From assembly GCA_015654825.1 (NCBI GenBank), contig JAATGE010000229.1, forward strand, positions 1 through 7,422: DNA of 7,422 nucleotides. Direction: 5' to 3'. The DNA is from Rhodospirillales bacterium (lineage in GTDB: Bacteria > Pseudomonadota > Alphaproteobacteria > Acetobacterales > Acetobacteraceae). A program made the translations under genes and the position numbers. Position 1 is the first letter of the stretch. The number at the start of each line of letters is the position of its first letter. The notes under the pieces are model-generated. The model ran no database searches. It saw only the letters and a program-made list of their open reading frames with translations, and was not told the DNA's origin. This document shows, piece by piece, positions 1-5,577 of this stretch.

Positions 1-405
1 GGTTTGGATACTCACTAGCATGCGTCGAGCATCGAGCGTGGGCGGCCCGGCGTGCTGCATGTCAACCGCACGTATTTGTTGCAGGATGCGGATGGGCAGA
101 TCCAGGAGGCGCACTCGATTTCCGCGGGGCTGGATTATCCGGGGATTGGTCCGGAGCATTCGTGGCTGCACGATATTGGGCGGGCGGAGTATGTCGGCAT
201 AACCGACGACGAGGCGTTGTCCGCCTTTCAGCTATGTACGCGCACCGAGGGGATTATTCCGGCGTTGGAGTGTGCGCACGCGATTGCGCATGTCGTGAAG
301 CTGGCGCCGGTTCTTTCGAAGGATCAGATCATTTTGATGAATCTGTCCGGCCGCGGCGACAAGGACATCTTTTCGGTCGCCTCGCACCTGGGTGCCGCGT
401 TATGA
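1..405 (+). CDS. trpB: Tryptophan synthase beta chain, C-terminal part, with an in-frame TAG (possible pseudogene)
   Basis: TrpB is the PLP enzyme that condenses indole (channelled from TrpA) with serine to make tryptophan, as an alpha2beta2 complex in the cytoplasm. The visible 3' part reads in frame 1 from the window edge and ends at TGA 403-405. It carries the family blocks [27 protein letters not shown] and NLSGRGDKD; the Ser of the last block is the residue that contacts the PLP ring nitrogen (Ser377 in enteric TrpB). The reading is homologous from base 1 (GLDTH), but codon 6 (16-18) is TAG where homologues have Glu, Lys or Gln; the match resumes at once ([13 protein letters not shown]). 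Two further residues look atypical: Val in LHVNRTY, where Gly is usual, and Cys in ALECAH, where Ser is usual. No in-frame restart could rebuild the enzyme. A sequencing or contig-end error is a live alternative. Identity as trpB is certain; whether it is functional is not. Confidence 0.9.
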
Positions 406-521
406 GTTTTCTTAATAAATGGGGGTCTGGGGCCTCAGGCCCCCTCGTGCGGGAGCACGCTGCGCATGACGGGGTCCTAGGGGCAGAGCCCCTAGGCTTC
501 TTTGTGGATGTTGTTGAATGA
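402..521 (+). CDS. Candidate 39-residue bridging reading frame between trpB and trpA
   Basis: The ATG at 402-404 overlaps the trpB TGA (ATGA, 402-405), and the TGA at 519-521 overlaps the trpA ATG (ATGA, 518-521). The frame has 39 sense codons and reads straight through three hairpins. The product begins [13 protein letters not shown] and ends GFFVDVVE. I recognise no domain, and no clear Shine-Dalgarno precedes it, so it would depend on termination-reinitiation after trpB. Two readings are possible. It may be a small translated leader that couples trpA to trpB across an inserted repeat. Or it may be a chance opening: trpA formerly began at this ATGA (ATGAG starts both frames) and a repeat element landed in the junction. 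The double overlap is seen directly; translation is inferred. Confidence 0.35.
   Translation: MSFLNKWGSGASGPLVREHAAHDGVLGAEPLGFFVDVVE
429..459 (+). repeat. Two small hairpins in the trpB-trpA gap
   Basis: The first is GGGGCC (429-434), loop TCA, GGCCCC (438-443), a perfect 6-bp stem. The second is CGTGC (446-450), loop GGGA (a GNRA-type tetraloop), GCACG (455-459), a perfect 5-bp stem. Together with the larger hairpin at 476-496 they form a row of three between two genes that normally abut. Neither is followed by a T-run, so a classic terminator is unlikely. An mRNA-stability, processing or REP-like repeat role fits better. Confidence 0.6.
476..496 (+). repeat. 9-bp perfect hairpin with AGA loop, possible attenuating or REP-like element
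   Basis: CCTAGGGGC (476-484), loop AGA, GCCCCTAGG (488-496). It is followed by CTTCTTTG, only weakly T-rich, and lies 21 bases before the trpA start. A second hairpin with the same GGGC-AGA-GCCC core but different outer stem bases sits at 5576-5600. Conserved core and loop with changed but still paired outer bases suggests a dispersed structured repeat family. It could attenuate trpA transcription or protect the upstream mRNA. Confidence 0.65.
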
Positions 522-1354
522 GCCGCATAGAAGCCCGTTTTGCATTGTTGCGTGCCGAGAACCGCGGCGCGCTGATACCGTTCCTGGAAGCGTTCGATCC
601 GGATCGCGAGACCAGCCTGGCCATTCTGCGCGGCATGCCGGCGGCGGGTGCCGATCTGATCGAGATCGGCATGCCGTTTACCGATCCGATGGCGGATGGG
701 CCCACTATCCAGGCCGCCGGGCGGCGCGGTTTGGCGGCGGGGGCGACGGTTGCCGGCACGCTGGGCATGGTGCGTGATTTTCGCAAGCTGGACGACGAAA
801 CGCCGATTGTGCTGATGGGGTATCTCAATCCCGTTCTGGCCTATGGCGTGCCGCGGTTCTGCGCCGATGCGGAGGAGGCGGGCGTGGACGGGCTGATCGT
901 GGTCGATCTGCCCAGCGAGGAGGCCGATCTTCTGGCGCCCGATGCCGCCAGGCATGGCCTGGATATTATTCGGCTGGTGGCGCCGACGACGTCGGATGCT
1001 CGGTTGCGGCAGGTTCTGGCCGGAAGCTCCGGGTTTGTTTATTACGTGAGCATTACCGGCATTACCGGCACCAGGTCGGCTTCGGCCGACGATCTGGCGG
1101 CGGCCATTCCGCGCATTCGTCGCGCTACAGATTTGCCGATCGCGGTGGGTTTCGGCGTGAAGACGCCGGCCCAGGCGGCGGGGGCGGTGCGTGTTGCCGA
1201 TGCGGCGGTGGTTGCCTCGGCGCTGATCGAAACGTTGGCCGCTGACCTCACCGAGGGACGCGCCGGCGCCGGCACCTCGGCCAAGGTTCTTCAGCAGATC
1301 AAGGCGCTTTCGCACGCGGTGCGCGCCGCACGGCAGGAGTTTGCAGCCGCATGA
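518..1354 (+). CDS. trpA: Tryptophan synthase alpha chain
   Basis: TrpA cleaves indole-3-glycerol phosphate to indole and glyceraldehyde-3-phosphate and passes indole to TrpB. It is 278 residues, normal for this TIM-barrel family. The signature IEIGMPFTDPMADGPTIQ is intact, with catalytic Glu49 and Asp60 at the same numbers as in E. coli. The barrel motifs PIVLMGYLNPVLAYG, YVSITGITG and the phosphate-loop GFG are present. Odd features: the usual T-x-G-D-P of strand 1 reads EAFDPD (Glu24, Phe26 in place of Thr, Gly), and the usual GSA near the end reads ASA (Ala233 for a phosphate-binding Gly). The ATG at 518 gives the standard MSRIEARF N-terminus; GTGGA at 504-508 is a modest ribosome binding site. 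It ends in an ATGA overlap with accD. Activity is probable but the changed conserved positions leave doubt. Confidence 0.96.
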   Translation: MSRIEARFALLRAENRGALIPFLEAFDPDRETSLAILRGMPAAGADLIEIGMPFTDPMADGPTIQAAGRRGLAAGATVAGTLGMVRDFRKLDDETPIVLMGYLNPVLAYGVPRFCADAEEAGVDGLIVVDLPSEEADLLAPDAARHGLDIIRLVAPTTSDARLRQVLAGSSGFVYYVSITGITGTRSASADDLAAAIPRIRRATDLPIAVGFGVKTPAQAAGAVRVADAAVVASALIETLAADLTEGRAGAGTSAKVLQQIKALSHAVRAARQEFAAA

Positions 1355-2241
1355 GCTGGCTTACCGAATTTGTTCGCCCCCGCATCCGCACGCTGCTGGG
1401 TCAGCGCGAGGTGCCGGAAAACCTGTGGTCGCAGTGCCCCGCCTGCCAGCAGATGATTTTCTCCAAGGAGCTGGAGCGCAATTTGCGTGTCTGCACGCAT
1501 TGCGGCCACCACATGCGCGCCGGCGCCACCGAGCGGCTGGATTGGACGTTCGATGACGGCAAATACACCCGCATCGAATTGCCGAAGGTGCCGACCGATC
1601 CGCTGGGATTTCGTGACGGCAAGAAATATGTCGACCGGTTGAAGGAGTCGCGCGCGAAAACGTCGCTCGACGATGCGCTGGTGGTGGCGCACGGCACGAT
1701 CGGCGGGCGGAAGAGTGTTGTTGCCGCCATGGAATTCGAATTCATGGGCGGGTCGATGGGGGCGGCGGTCGGCGAGGGGCTGGTCGCGGCGGCGAAGCTC
1801 GCGGTGCTGCAGGAGGCGCCGCTGATCGTCTACACCGCGTCGGGGGGGGCGCGGATGCAGGAAGGCGCCGTCAGCCTGATGCAGATGCCGCGCAGTATCA
1901 TTGCGACCCTGATGCTGAAGGATGCGCGGCTGCCGTATATCGTGGTGCTGACCGACCCGACGACCGGAGGCGTTACCGCGAGTTTTGCCATGCTGGGGGA
2001 TATCCAGATCGCGGAGCCGGGCGCGCTGATCGGGTTTGCCGGGGCGCGGGTGATCGAGCAGACCGTGCGCGAAACGCTGCCGGAAGGATTTCAGCGGGCG
2101 GAATATCTGCACGAACATGGGATCGTGGATATGGTCGTGAAGCGGACCGATATGCGCGCTACGTTGGGGCGGCTGATCGATCTGCTGCGGCCGCTGGTGC
2201 CTGAGCCGGCGAATGAAATCGTGCCTGTGCAGGCGGAATGA
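1351..2241 (+). CDS. accD: Acetyl-CoA carboxylase carboxyltransferase, beta subunit
   Basis: AccD with AccA transfers the carboxyl group from biotin on AccB to acetyl-CoA, giving malonyl-CoA for fatty-acid synthesis. The protein is 296 residues. An N-terminal four-cysteine zinc ribbon is complete (Cys29, Cys32, Cys48, Cys51 within SQCPACQQ and VCTHCGHHMR). The crotonase-like carboxyltransferase core follows, with VVAAMEFEFMGGSMGAAVGE, the oxyanion-loop motif SGGARMQEG (from Ser164), DPTTGGVTASFA and GFAGARVIEQT. The start overlaps the trpA stop (ATGA 1351-1354), with AGGAG at 1335-1339, 11 bases upstream, so translation is probably coupled to trpA. The stop overlaps the folC start. An eight-G run (1842-1849) lies inside the SGGA codons. 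The core matches the family along its whole length and no defect is visible. Confidence 0.97.
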   Translation: MSWLTEFVRPRIRTLLGQREVPENLWSQCPACQQMIFSKELERNLRVCTHCGHHMRAGATERLDWTFDDGKYTRIELPKVPTDPLGFRDGKKYVDRLKESRAKTSLDDALVVAHGTIGGRKSVVAAMEFEFMGGSMGAAVGEGLVAAAKLAVLQEAPLIVYTASGGARMQEGAVSLMQMPRSIIATLMLKDARLPYIVVLTDPTTGGVTASFAMLGDIQIAEPGALIGFAGARVIEQTVRETLPEGFQRAEYLHEHGIVDMVVKRTDMRATLGRLIDLLRPLVPEPANEIVPVQAE

Positions 2242-3572
2242 AGCAGGAAGAGAAGGCTGGTGGGGCGAGCCGCCCCCCCAGGCCCCCGCCTTCAATACGG
2301 ATCGAGACCGCCGACGATATACTGGGGCGTCTTGAGAAGCTTTATCCGAAGCTGATCGATCTTAGCCTGGGGCGGGTGCAGCGGCTGCTGGGTGCGCTTG
2401 GCAACCCACAGGCAAAATTGCCGCCGGTCATTCATGTCGCGGGTACCAACGGCAAGGGTTCTACCTGCGCTTTTCTGCGGGCCATCGGCGAGGCGGCGGG
2501 GTGGCGCGTGCATGTCGCTACCAGCCCGCATCTGGTGCGCCTGAATGAACGGTTTCGTATCGCGGGCACGCTGGTCGCGGACGACGCGCTGATTTCCGTG
2601 CTGGCGGAAATCGAGCGGATCAACGCGGGCGCGCCGATTACGGTTTTTGAGGTGCAGGCGGCCGCGGGCTATGTGCTGTTCGCGCGTGCGCCGGCCGATC
2701 TTTGCGTCGTGGAGGTGGGGCTCGGGGGGCGTTTCGATGCCACCAATGTCATTGCGGCGCCGGCCGCCTGCGCCATTACCAGCCTGTCGCTCGACCACCA
2801 GGATTTTCTTGGTGACAATCTGGAACGGATCGCCTGGGAGAAGGCCGGCATCATGAAGCCGGGCCGGCCGACCGTTACCGGTGCGCATTCGGTGGCGATC
2901 CTGGCGACGTTGCAGGCGTGCGCGGACGAGGCCGGGGCGCGGCTGCTTGCGCGCGGGCGCGACTGGGAGATTGCAGCGGGCGACGATGGCCTTGTGTTTT
3001 CCGACGCCGCGGGCCGGCTCGTGCTGCCGCGGCCGTCCCTTCCGGGGGCGCACCAGATCGAAAATGCCGGCATCGCGGTGGCTGCCTTGCGCGCGTCGGG
3101 GCTGGCGATCGGGGATGCGGCTTTCGCGGGTGTGGGAGAAACGACGTGGTCCGCGCGGCTGCAGCGCCTGCACGGGAAGCTCGCGGCCTCGTTACCGGAA
3201 AAATTCGAACTTTGGCTCGACGGCGGGCACAATCAGGGGGCCGGCGTGGTGCTGGCGGCGCATCTGGACGGCTGGCGCGAGCGGCCGACCTACCTCGTGG
3301 TGGGGATGAAGCAGAGCAAGGACGCGAGTGGTTTTCTGGCGCCTTTGCTGACGCGGGCCGCCGGGGTTTGGGCGGTCGCGGAACCGGGGCAGCATCTCGC
3401 CATGGCGGTCGACGACGTGATCGCGGCTTCCGGCGGTGAGGCCAGGCCGGGGCCGGACGTGGCGGGGGCACTGGCGCAGATCGCGGCCCGGCCGCCTGGC
3501 AGGGTGCTGGTGTGCGGCAGCCTTTATCTTGCCGGCGAGGTTCTGAAGGCTGACGGCACAATGCCGATATGA
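2238..3572 (+). CDS. folC: Bifunctional folylpolyglutamate synthase / dihydrofolate synthase
   Basis: FolC is a Mur-ligase-like ATP enzyme. It adds glutamate to dihydropteroate to make dihydrofolate, and then adds further glutamates to reduced folates. The protein is 444 residues, within the usual range. Visible motifs are the P-loop AGTNGKGST (Gly69-Ser75), TSPHLVRLNERFRI, VVEVGLGGRFDATNVI, LSLDHQDFLGDNLERIAWEK with AGIMKPG, and DGGHNQGAG (from Asp328), a variant of the usual DGAHN. The first 20 residues are poor in known structure and proline-rich (ASRPPRPPPS), encoded partly by a seven-C run. The ATG overlaps the accD stop, so it is likely translated by coupling. accD-folC pairs are common in proteobacteria. 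The gene ends the trp-acc-fol operon and converges on the minus-strand membrane gene 34 bases away. Confidence 0.95.
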   Translation: MKQEEKAGGASRPPRPPPSIRIETADDILGRLEKLYPKLIDLSLGRVQRLLGALGNPQAKLPPVIHVAGTNGKGSTCAFLRAIGEAAGWRVHVATSPHLVRLNERFRIAGTLVADDALISVLAEIERINAGAPITVFEVQAAAGYVLFARAPADLCVVEVGLGGRFDATNVIAAPAACAITSLSLDHQDFLGDNLERIAWEKAGIMKPGRPTVTGAHSVAILATLQACADEAGARLLARGRDWEIAAGDDGLVFSDAAGRLVLPRPSLPGAHQIENAGIAVAALRASGLAIGDAAFAGVGETTWSARLQRLHGKLAASLPEKFELWLDGGHNQGAGVVLAAHLDGWRERPTYLVVGMKQSKDASGFLAPLLTRAAGVWAVAEPGQHLAMAVDDVIAASGGEARPGPDVAGALAQIAARPPGRVLVCGSLYLAGEVLKADGTMPI

Positions 3573-3606
3573 ATATCGGGGCGGATCGCGCCGCGGCTGT
3601 TCGCGG
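3564..3606. terminator. Possible weak bidirectional terminator between folC and the converging membrane gene
   Basis: CCGATA (3564-3569), loop TGAA, TATCGG (3574-3579) is a perfect hairpin spanning the folC stop codon. A second 5-bp stem, CCGCG (3591-3595) and CGCGG (3602-3606), lies just beyond and ends right beside the stop of the opposing gene. Neither has a U-run, so intrinsic termination would be weak. Placement at a tail-to-tail junction is the main support. Confidence 0.35.
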
Positions 3607-4282
3607 TCAAGGCCAGGCGAACCCCGCCAGCGACGCGACCACCTCGGGCCCACAGGCATCGAGCGCCACGCCGATCAAGGCTCGGTAGTAGATGCCCCAG
3701 ACGGCATTCGCGGCATCGAAGTCCCCGGGCGGTCGCTTGCTCGTTACCGTGGCGATCACAGTCGTGGCGCGCGCCCTGAAGTCATCGGGGCGGGCCTGGA
3801 TGTTGGTGTCGATTAGCGCAACGATCTGCGCCTGGAACTGCGGATCGGCCAGCGCGGCGGTAATGTTCCTGTTTTGAAACGCCGTGCGCAGGACGCTCCA
3901 TTTGCTGTTGACGTCCTGGATCGCAACGTCGCGCCCCAGCGTATAGACGTAGTCGCCGCCGGCTGGGCTGTCCTTGATGTTCAGCAGCTTGCTGCGGATC
4001 AGCACCAGCACCGAGGCGCCGACCACAATGCCGCGCCATGGATCGTCCGCTTTCAGCGTCAGGATCGTGCCGAGCGCGCCGTCTTTCTCGCCGGTGGTCA
4101 GCCAGCACGCGAGCGCCGCGATGTCGCCGCAGAGCACCGCCAGAAATATGATCCAGCGGTTGGGTGGCAAAAGTACTCGGTACCCGCAGGATCCGGTGGG
4201 TCAGCGTCGAGTAGCAATCGAAATAGGTCGTCACCCCGCCGACCAGGAACGCCAGCACGATCGAAACCAGAGCCAGGTCCAT
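3607..4282 (-). pseudogene. Three-helix membrane protein of unknown function, broken by a one-base frameshift
   Basis: The ATG at 4282 opens a frame with a membrane helix (LALVSIVLAFLVGGVTTYF) and then DCYSTLTHRILRVPST. After that, sensible protein continues only in the next frame: PPNRWIIFLAVLCGDIAAL (helix 2), GIVVGASVLVLI (helix 3), then a soluble region of about 120 residues ending at TGA (3607-3609). Removing one base, most simply from the TTTT at 4169-4172, joins both parts into one 224-residue protein reading RVPSTLPPNRW. The second frame has a stop (TGA) just upstream of helix 2 and only a TTG at 4170 as a start, with no ribosome binding site. A frameshifted single gene is therefore likelier than two genes. 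The cause could be sequencing error or true decay. I do not recognise the family. It lies 17 bases after the small winged-helix-like gene and is probably co-transcribed with it. Confidence 0.6.
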
Positions 4283-4299
4283 CGCTGCCGGTGGCGGCG

Positions 4300-4521
4300 T
4301 CAGGGCGGTGCGGCGCGCAGACCCTTCAGCGTCAGCTGCACGGGCTTGGTCTCGCCGGGCACAGCTTCCGGCGTGGGCAGCGCACCGTCGAATGCCACGA
4401 GCTTTTCGTCCATCAGCTTGCGCAACTCCTGCGTGAGTTGCGCGGATGAACCGCTCGACCGCAGATTGAGCTCGTTCAACGGCAGCGCACCGCTCATTTT
4501 CAAAATATCAAGCACGCTCAT
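4300..4521 (-). CDS. Small hypothetical protein with a winged-helix-like pattern
   Basis: The protein is 73 residues. Predicted pattern by eye: helix 1 (residues 2-10, SVLDILKMS), helix 2 (about 14-21), a longer helix 3 (about 25-41, SSAQLTQELRKLMDEKLV), then a strand-loop-strand ending TKPVQLTLKGLRAAP. That order resembles a minimal winged helix-turn-helix, so a DNA-binding or protein-docking role is possible. It is too short and generic to name. The ATG at 4521 is preceded by GAGG six bases upstream. It is followed 17 bases later by the membrane protein gene. Upstream is a 138-base gap shared with the divergent FAH hydrolase gene, which makes it a candidate local regulator. That role is inference only. 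Confidence 0.7.
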   Translation of the reverse strand: MSVLDILKMSGALPLNELNLRSSGSSAQLTQELRKLMDEKLVAFDGALPTPEAVPGETKPVQLTLKGLRAAPP

Positions 4522-4564
4522 CGGCGGCCTCGCGTTACTTTCCGAATTTTACTTAGCGCGCCGG

Positions 4565-4591
4565 CCGGTTGCGTTCAATAAACGCGGCCGG
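4565..4591. promoter_or_regulatory. Imperfect 11-bp inverted repeat in the divergent gap, candidate operator
   Basis: CCGGTTGCGTT (4565-4575), spacer CAATA, AACGCGGCCGG (4581-4591). The arms differ at two positions, which become G-U pairs if the plus strand is transcribed. On the minus strand the sequence overlaps TTGAAC (4573-4578), a possible -35 for the small-gene pair. It is the largest palindrome in the 138-base gap between divergent genes, a common place for an operator. Confidence 0.35.
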
Positions 4592-4597
4592 GCAGGT

Positions 4598-4626
4598 TTG
4601 ACGATACCGCGCGCGCGGTGCGACAC
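4598..4626 (+). promoter_or_regulatory. Possible promoter of the FAH hydrolase gene
   Basis: TTGACG (4598-4603) is one base from the -35 consensus. A 17-base spacer leads to CGACAC (4621-4626), a poor -10. The spacing and the position about 20 bases before the ribosome binding site are right, but the -10 match is weak. The spacer holds a perfect 14-bp palindrome, ACCGCGCGCGCGGT (4606-4619), where a bound protein would block or reshape the promoter. Confidence 0.25.
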
Positions 4627-4644
4627 AGCCCACCTGCCGCGCAC

Positions 4645-4652
4645 GAGGGAGG
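4645..4652 (+). promoter_or_regulatory. Strong ribosome binding site that fixes a TTG start
   Basis: GAGGGAGG lies seven bases before TTG 4660. An upstream in-frame GTG at 4618 has no comparable site and would add 14 residues not seen in the family. The TTG is therefore the better start. Confidence 0.75.
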
Positions 4653-4659
4653 CATCGCC

Positions 4660-5349
4660 TTGGCACCACAGTGGGTGGTTAGTCCCCCGTCCATCGCATC
4701 GGTCCCGGTTCAGGGGGGCGGGGCGTTTCCGGTGCGGCGGATTTTCTGCGTTGGGCGTAATTATGCGGCACATGTACGGGAAATGGGCGGCGATCCGCGC
4801 GCGGAGCCGCCGATCTTCTTTGCCAAGCCGGCCGACGCGGTCGTGACCGGCGGCGCGGCGATGCCATACCCGCCGGCTACCGCGAACCTGCACCACGAAA
4901 TGGAGCTGGTGCTGGCCATCGGCGTGGGCGGCGCGGCAATCGCCGAAGCCCAAGCCCTGGACCACGTGTGGGGCTACGCCGCGGGCCTCGATATGACGCG
5001 CCGGGACCTGCAGGCGGAGGCGGTGCGCGCCGGGCGGCCGTGGGATATGGCCAAGGGTTTCGATGCCTCGGCACCGATCGGGGATATCGCACCGGCGTCC
5101 CGCATCGGGCACCCGGCCGGCGGCCGCATCTTCCTGACCGTGAACGGAAATATCCGCCAGGACGCCGACCTGGCGGAGATGATCTGGAGCGTGCCGGCGA
5201 TCGTCGCGGCGCTGTCGCGCCTGGTGACGCTGGCGCCCGGGGACCTGATTTTCAGCGGCACGCCGGAGGGGGTCGGGGCCGTCGTCAGCGGGGATACGCT
5301 GGTGGGCGAAATCGCCGGCGTCGGGCGGGTGGAAACACGGATCGAGTAG
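4660..5349 (+). CDS. FAH-family hydrolase (fumarylpyruvate hydrolase / acylpyruvase-like)
   Basis: This cytoplasmic metal-dependent enzyme has the fumarylacetoacetate hydrolase fold and cleaves C-C bonds of acylpyruvates; relatives act on fumarylpyruvate or decarboxylate oxaloacetate. From the TTG start it is 229 residues, typical of the short FAHD1/fumarylpyruvate hydrolase group. The block [15 protein letters not shown] contains His38 and Glu41, matching the FAHD1 catalytic His-x-x-Glu pair. Glu80 and Glu82 ([12 protein letters not shown]) and Asp111 ([10 protein letters not shown]) are the expected metal ligands. Lys132 (WDMAKGFD) sits at the spacing expected for the active-site lysine. 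The C-terminal [11 protein letters not shown] is intact. No gentisate-pathway neighbours are visible, so the substrate cannot be assigned. It stands alone on the plus strand, divergent from the small winged-helix-like gene. The family is certain, the exact reaction is not. Confidence 0.93.
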   Translation: MAPQWVVSPPSIASVPVQGGGAFPVRRIFCVGRNYAAHVREMGGDPRAEPPIFFAKPADAVVTGGAAMPYPPATANLHHEMELVLAIGVGGAAIAEAQALDHVWGYAAGLDMTRRDLQAEAVRAGRPWDMAKGFDASAPIGDIAPASRIGHPAGGRIFLTVNGNIRQDADLAEMIWSVPAIVAALSRLVTLAPGDLIFSGTPEGVGAVVSGDTLVGEIAGVGRVETRIE

Positions 5350-5390
5350 GCCGGCTGCGCATTAAGTCAAAGTGCGTCGATGTGTTTCAC

Positions 5391-5428
5391 GTGCCGGTTG
5401 GCACATGGATTGCGAGCACAACCGGCAC
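5391..5428 (+). promoter_or_regulatory. 10-bp inverted repeat with an alternative hairpin, upstream of the small peptide gene
   Basis: GTGCCGGTTG (5391-5400) is the exact reverse complement of CAACCGGCAC (5419-5428), with an 18-base spacer. The left GTGCC can also pair with the nearer GGCAC (5400-5404) through a GGTT loop, so two pairings exclude each other. It could be a paired-site operator (arm centres 28 bases apart) or a switching leader RNA. No convincing promoter was found nearby. Confidence 0.45.
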
Positions 5429-5472
5429 TATCTACCGCGCTCCCAGCGGGGGGCCGCAGGCGAGGCACGATC

Positions 5473-5577
5473 ATGAAGTACTGGCTCATCGGCGTAACCG
5501 CGGCACTCAGCCTCATGGCCATGGCGCCTTTGCGTGGTGGTTCTGCGCCTCAGGCGGCGGTTAGCCAGGGACGGTAA
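5473..5577 (+). CDS. Short signal-peptide-like protein, 34 residues
   Basis: The ATG at 5473 has GAGG at 5462-5465, seven bases upstream, a good ribosome binding site. The product MKYWLIGVTAALSLMAMAPL has a basic first turn and a hydrophobic core, typical of a secretion signal or a single membrane helix. It is followed by only about 14 residues (RGGSAPQAAVSQGR) before TAA. Either it is a genuine tiny exported or membrane peptide, or it is the stub of a longer secreted protein whose end was replaced. In support of the second, its last codons contain CGCC-TCA-GGCG (5546-5556), resembling the first hairpin at 429-443, and its stop codon lies in the stem of the hairpin at 5576-5600. An in-frame start exists further upstream at 5380 but lacks a matching ribosome binding site. 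Function unknown. Confidence 0.55.
   Translation: MKYWLIGVTAALSLMAMAPLRGGSAPQAAVSQGR

Noticed and set aside
446..503. Trp-operon-type attenuator with a leader peptide before trpA.
   Set aside because: The bridging frame has only one Trp codon (TGG near 420), no tandem Trp codons and no U-run after the hairpins.
329..1315. Long minus-strand open frame opposite trpA.
   Set aside because: Arg/His/Gly-rich translation typical of the antisense of a GC-rich gene; trpA is fully supported on the other strand.
1291..2295. Long minus-strand frame opposite accD.
   Set aside because: No family motifs and composition typical of a shadow frame; accD is complete on the plus strand.
2875..3561. Minus-strand 228-codon frame opposite folC.
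   Set aside because: Low-complexity Arg/Pro/Ala translation; antisense shadow of folC.
4172..4193. Close cluster of six-base palindromes (AGTACT, GGTACC, GGATCC) resembling a cloning polylinker next to the frameshift.
   Set aside because: The stretch reads on the minus strand as ordinary protein (THRILRVPST) in frame with helix 1, with normal codons and no flanking vector sequence; chance is likelier than a cloning scar.
4556..4578. Minus-strand TTGAAC with 17-base spacing to TAAGTA as promoter of the small-gene pair.
   Set aside because: The -10 matches the consensus poorly; the nearby TAAAAT is better but spaced 21 bases from TTGAAC, so I did not list it as a promoter.
4618..4659. Upstream GTG start for the FAH hydrolase.
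   Set aside because: No ribosome binding site, and the extra 14 residues are not family-like; TTG 4660 has GAGGGAGG at ideal spacing.
3974..4846. 290-codon plus-strand frame crossing the small minus-strand genes and the FAH start.
   Set aside because: No recognisable domain; it overlaps better-supported genes and their intergenic gap, and its composition is that of a shadow frame.
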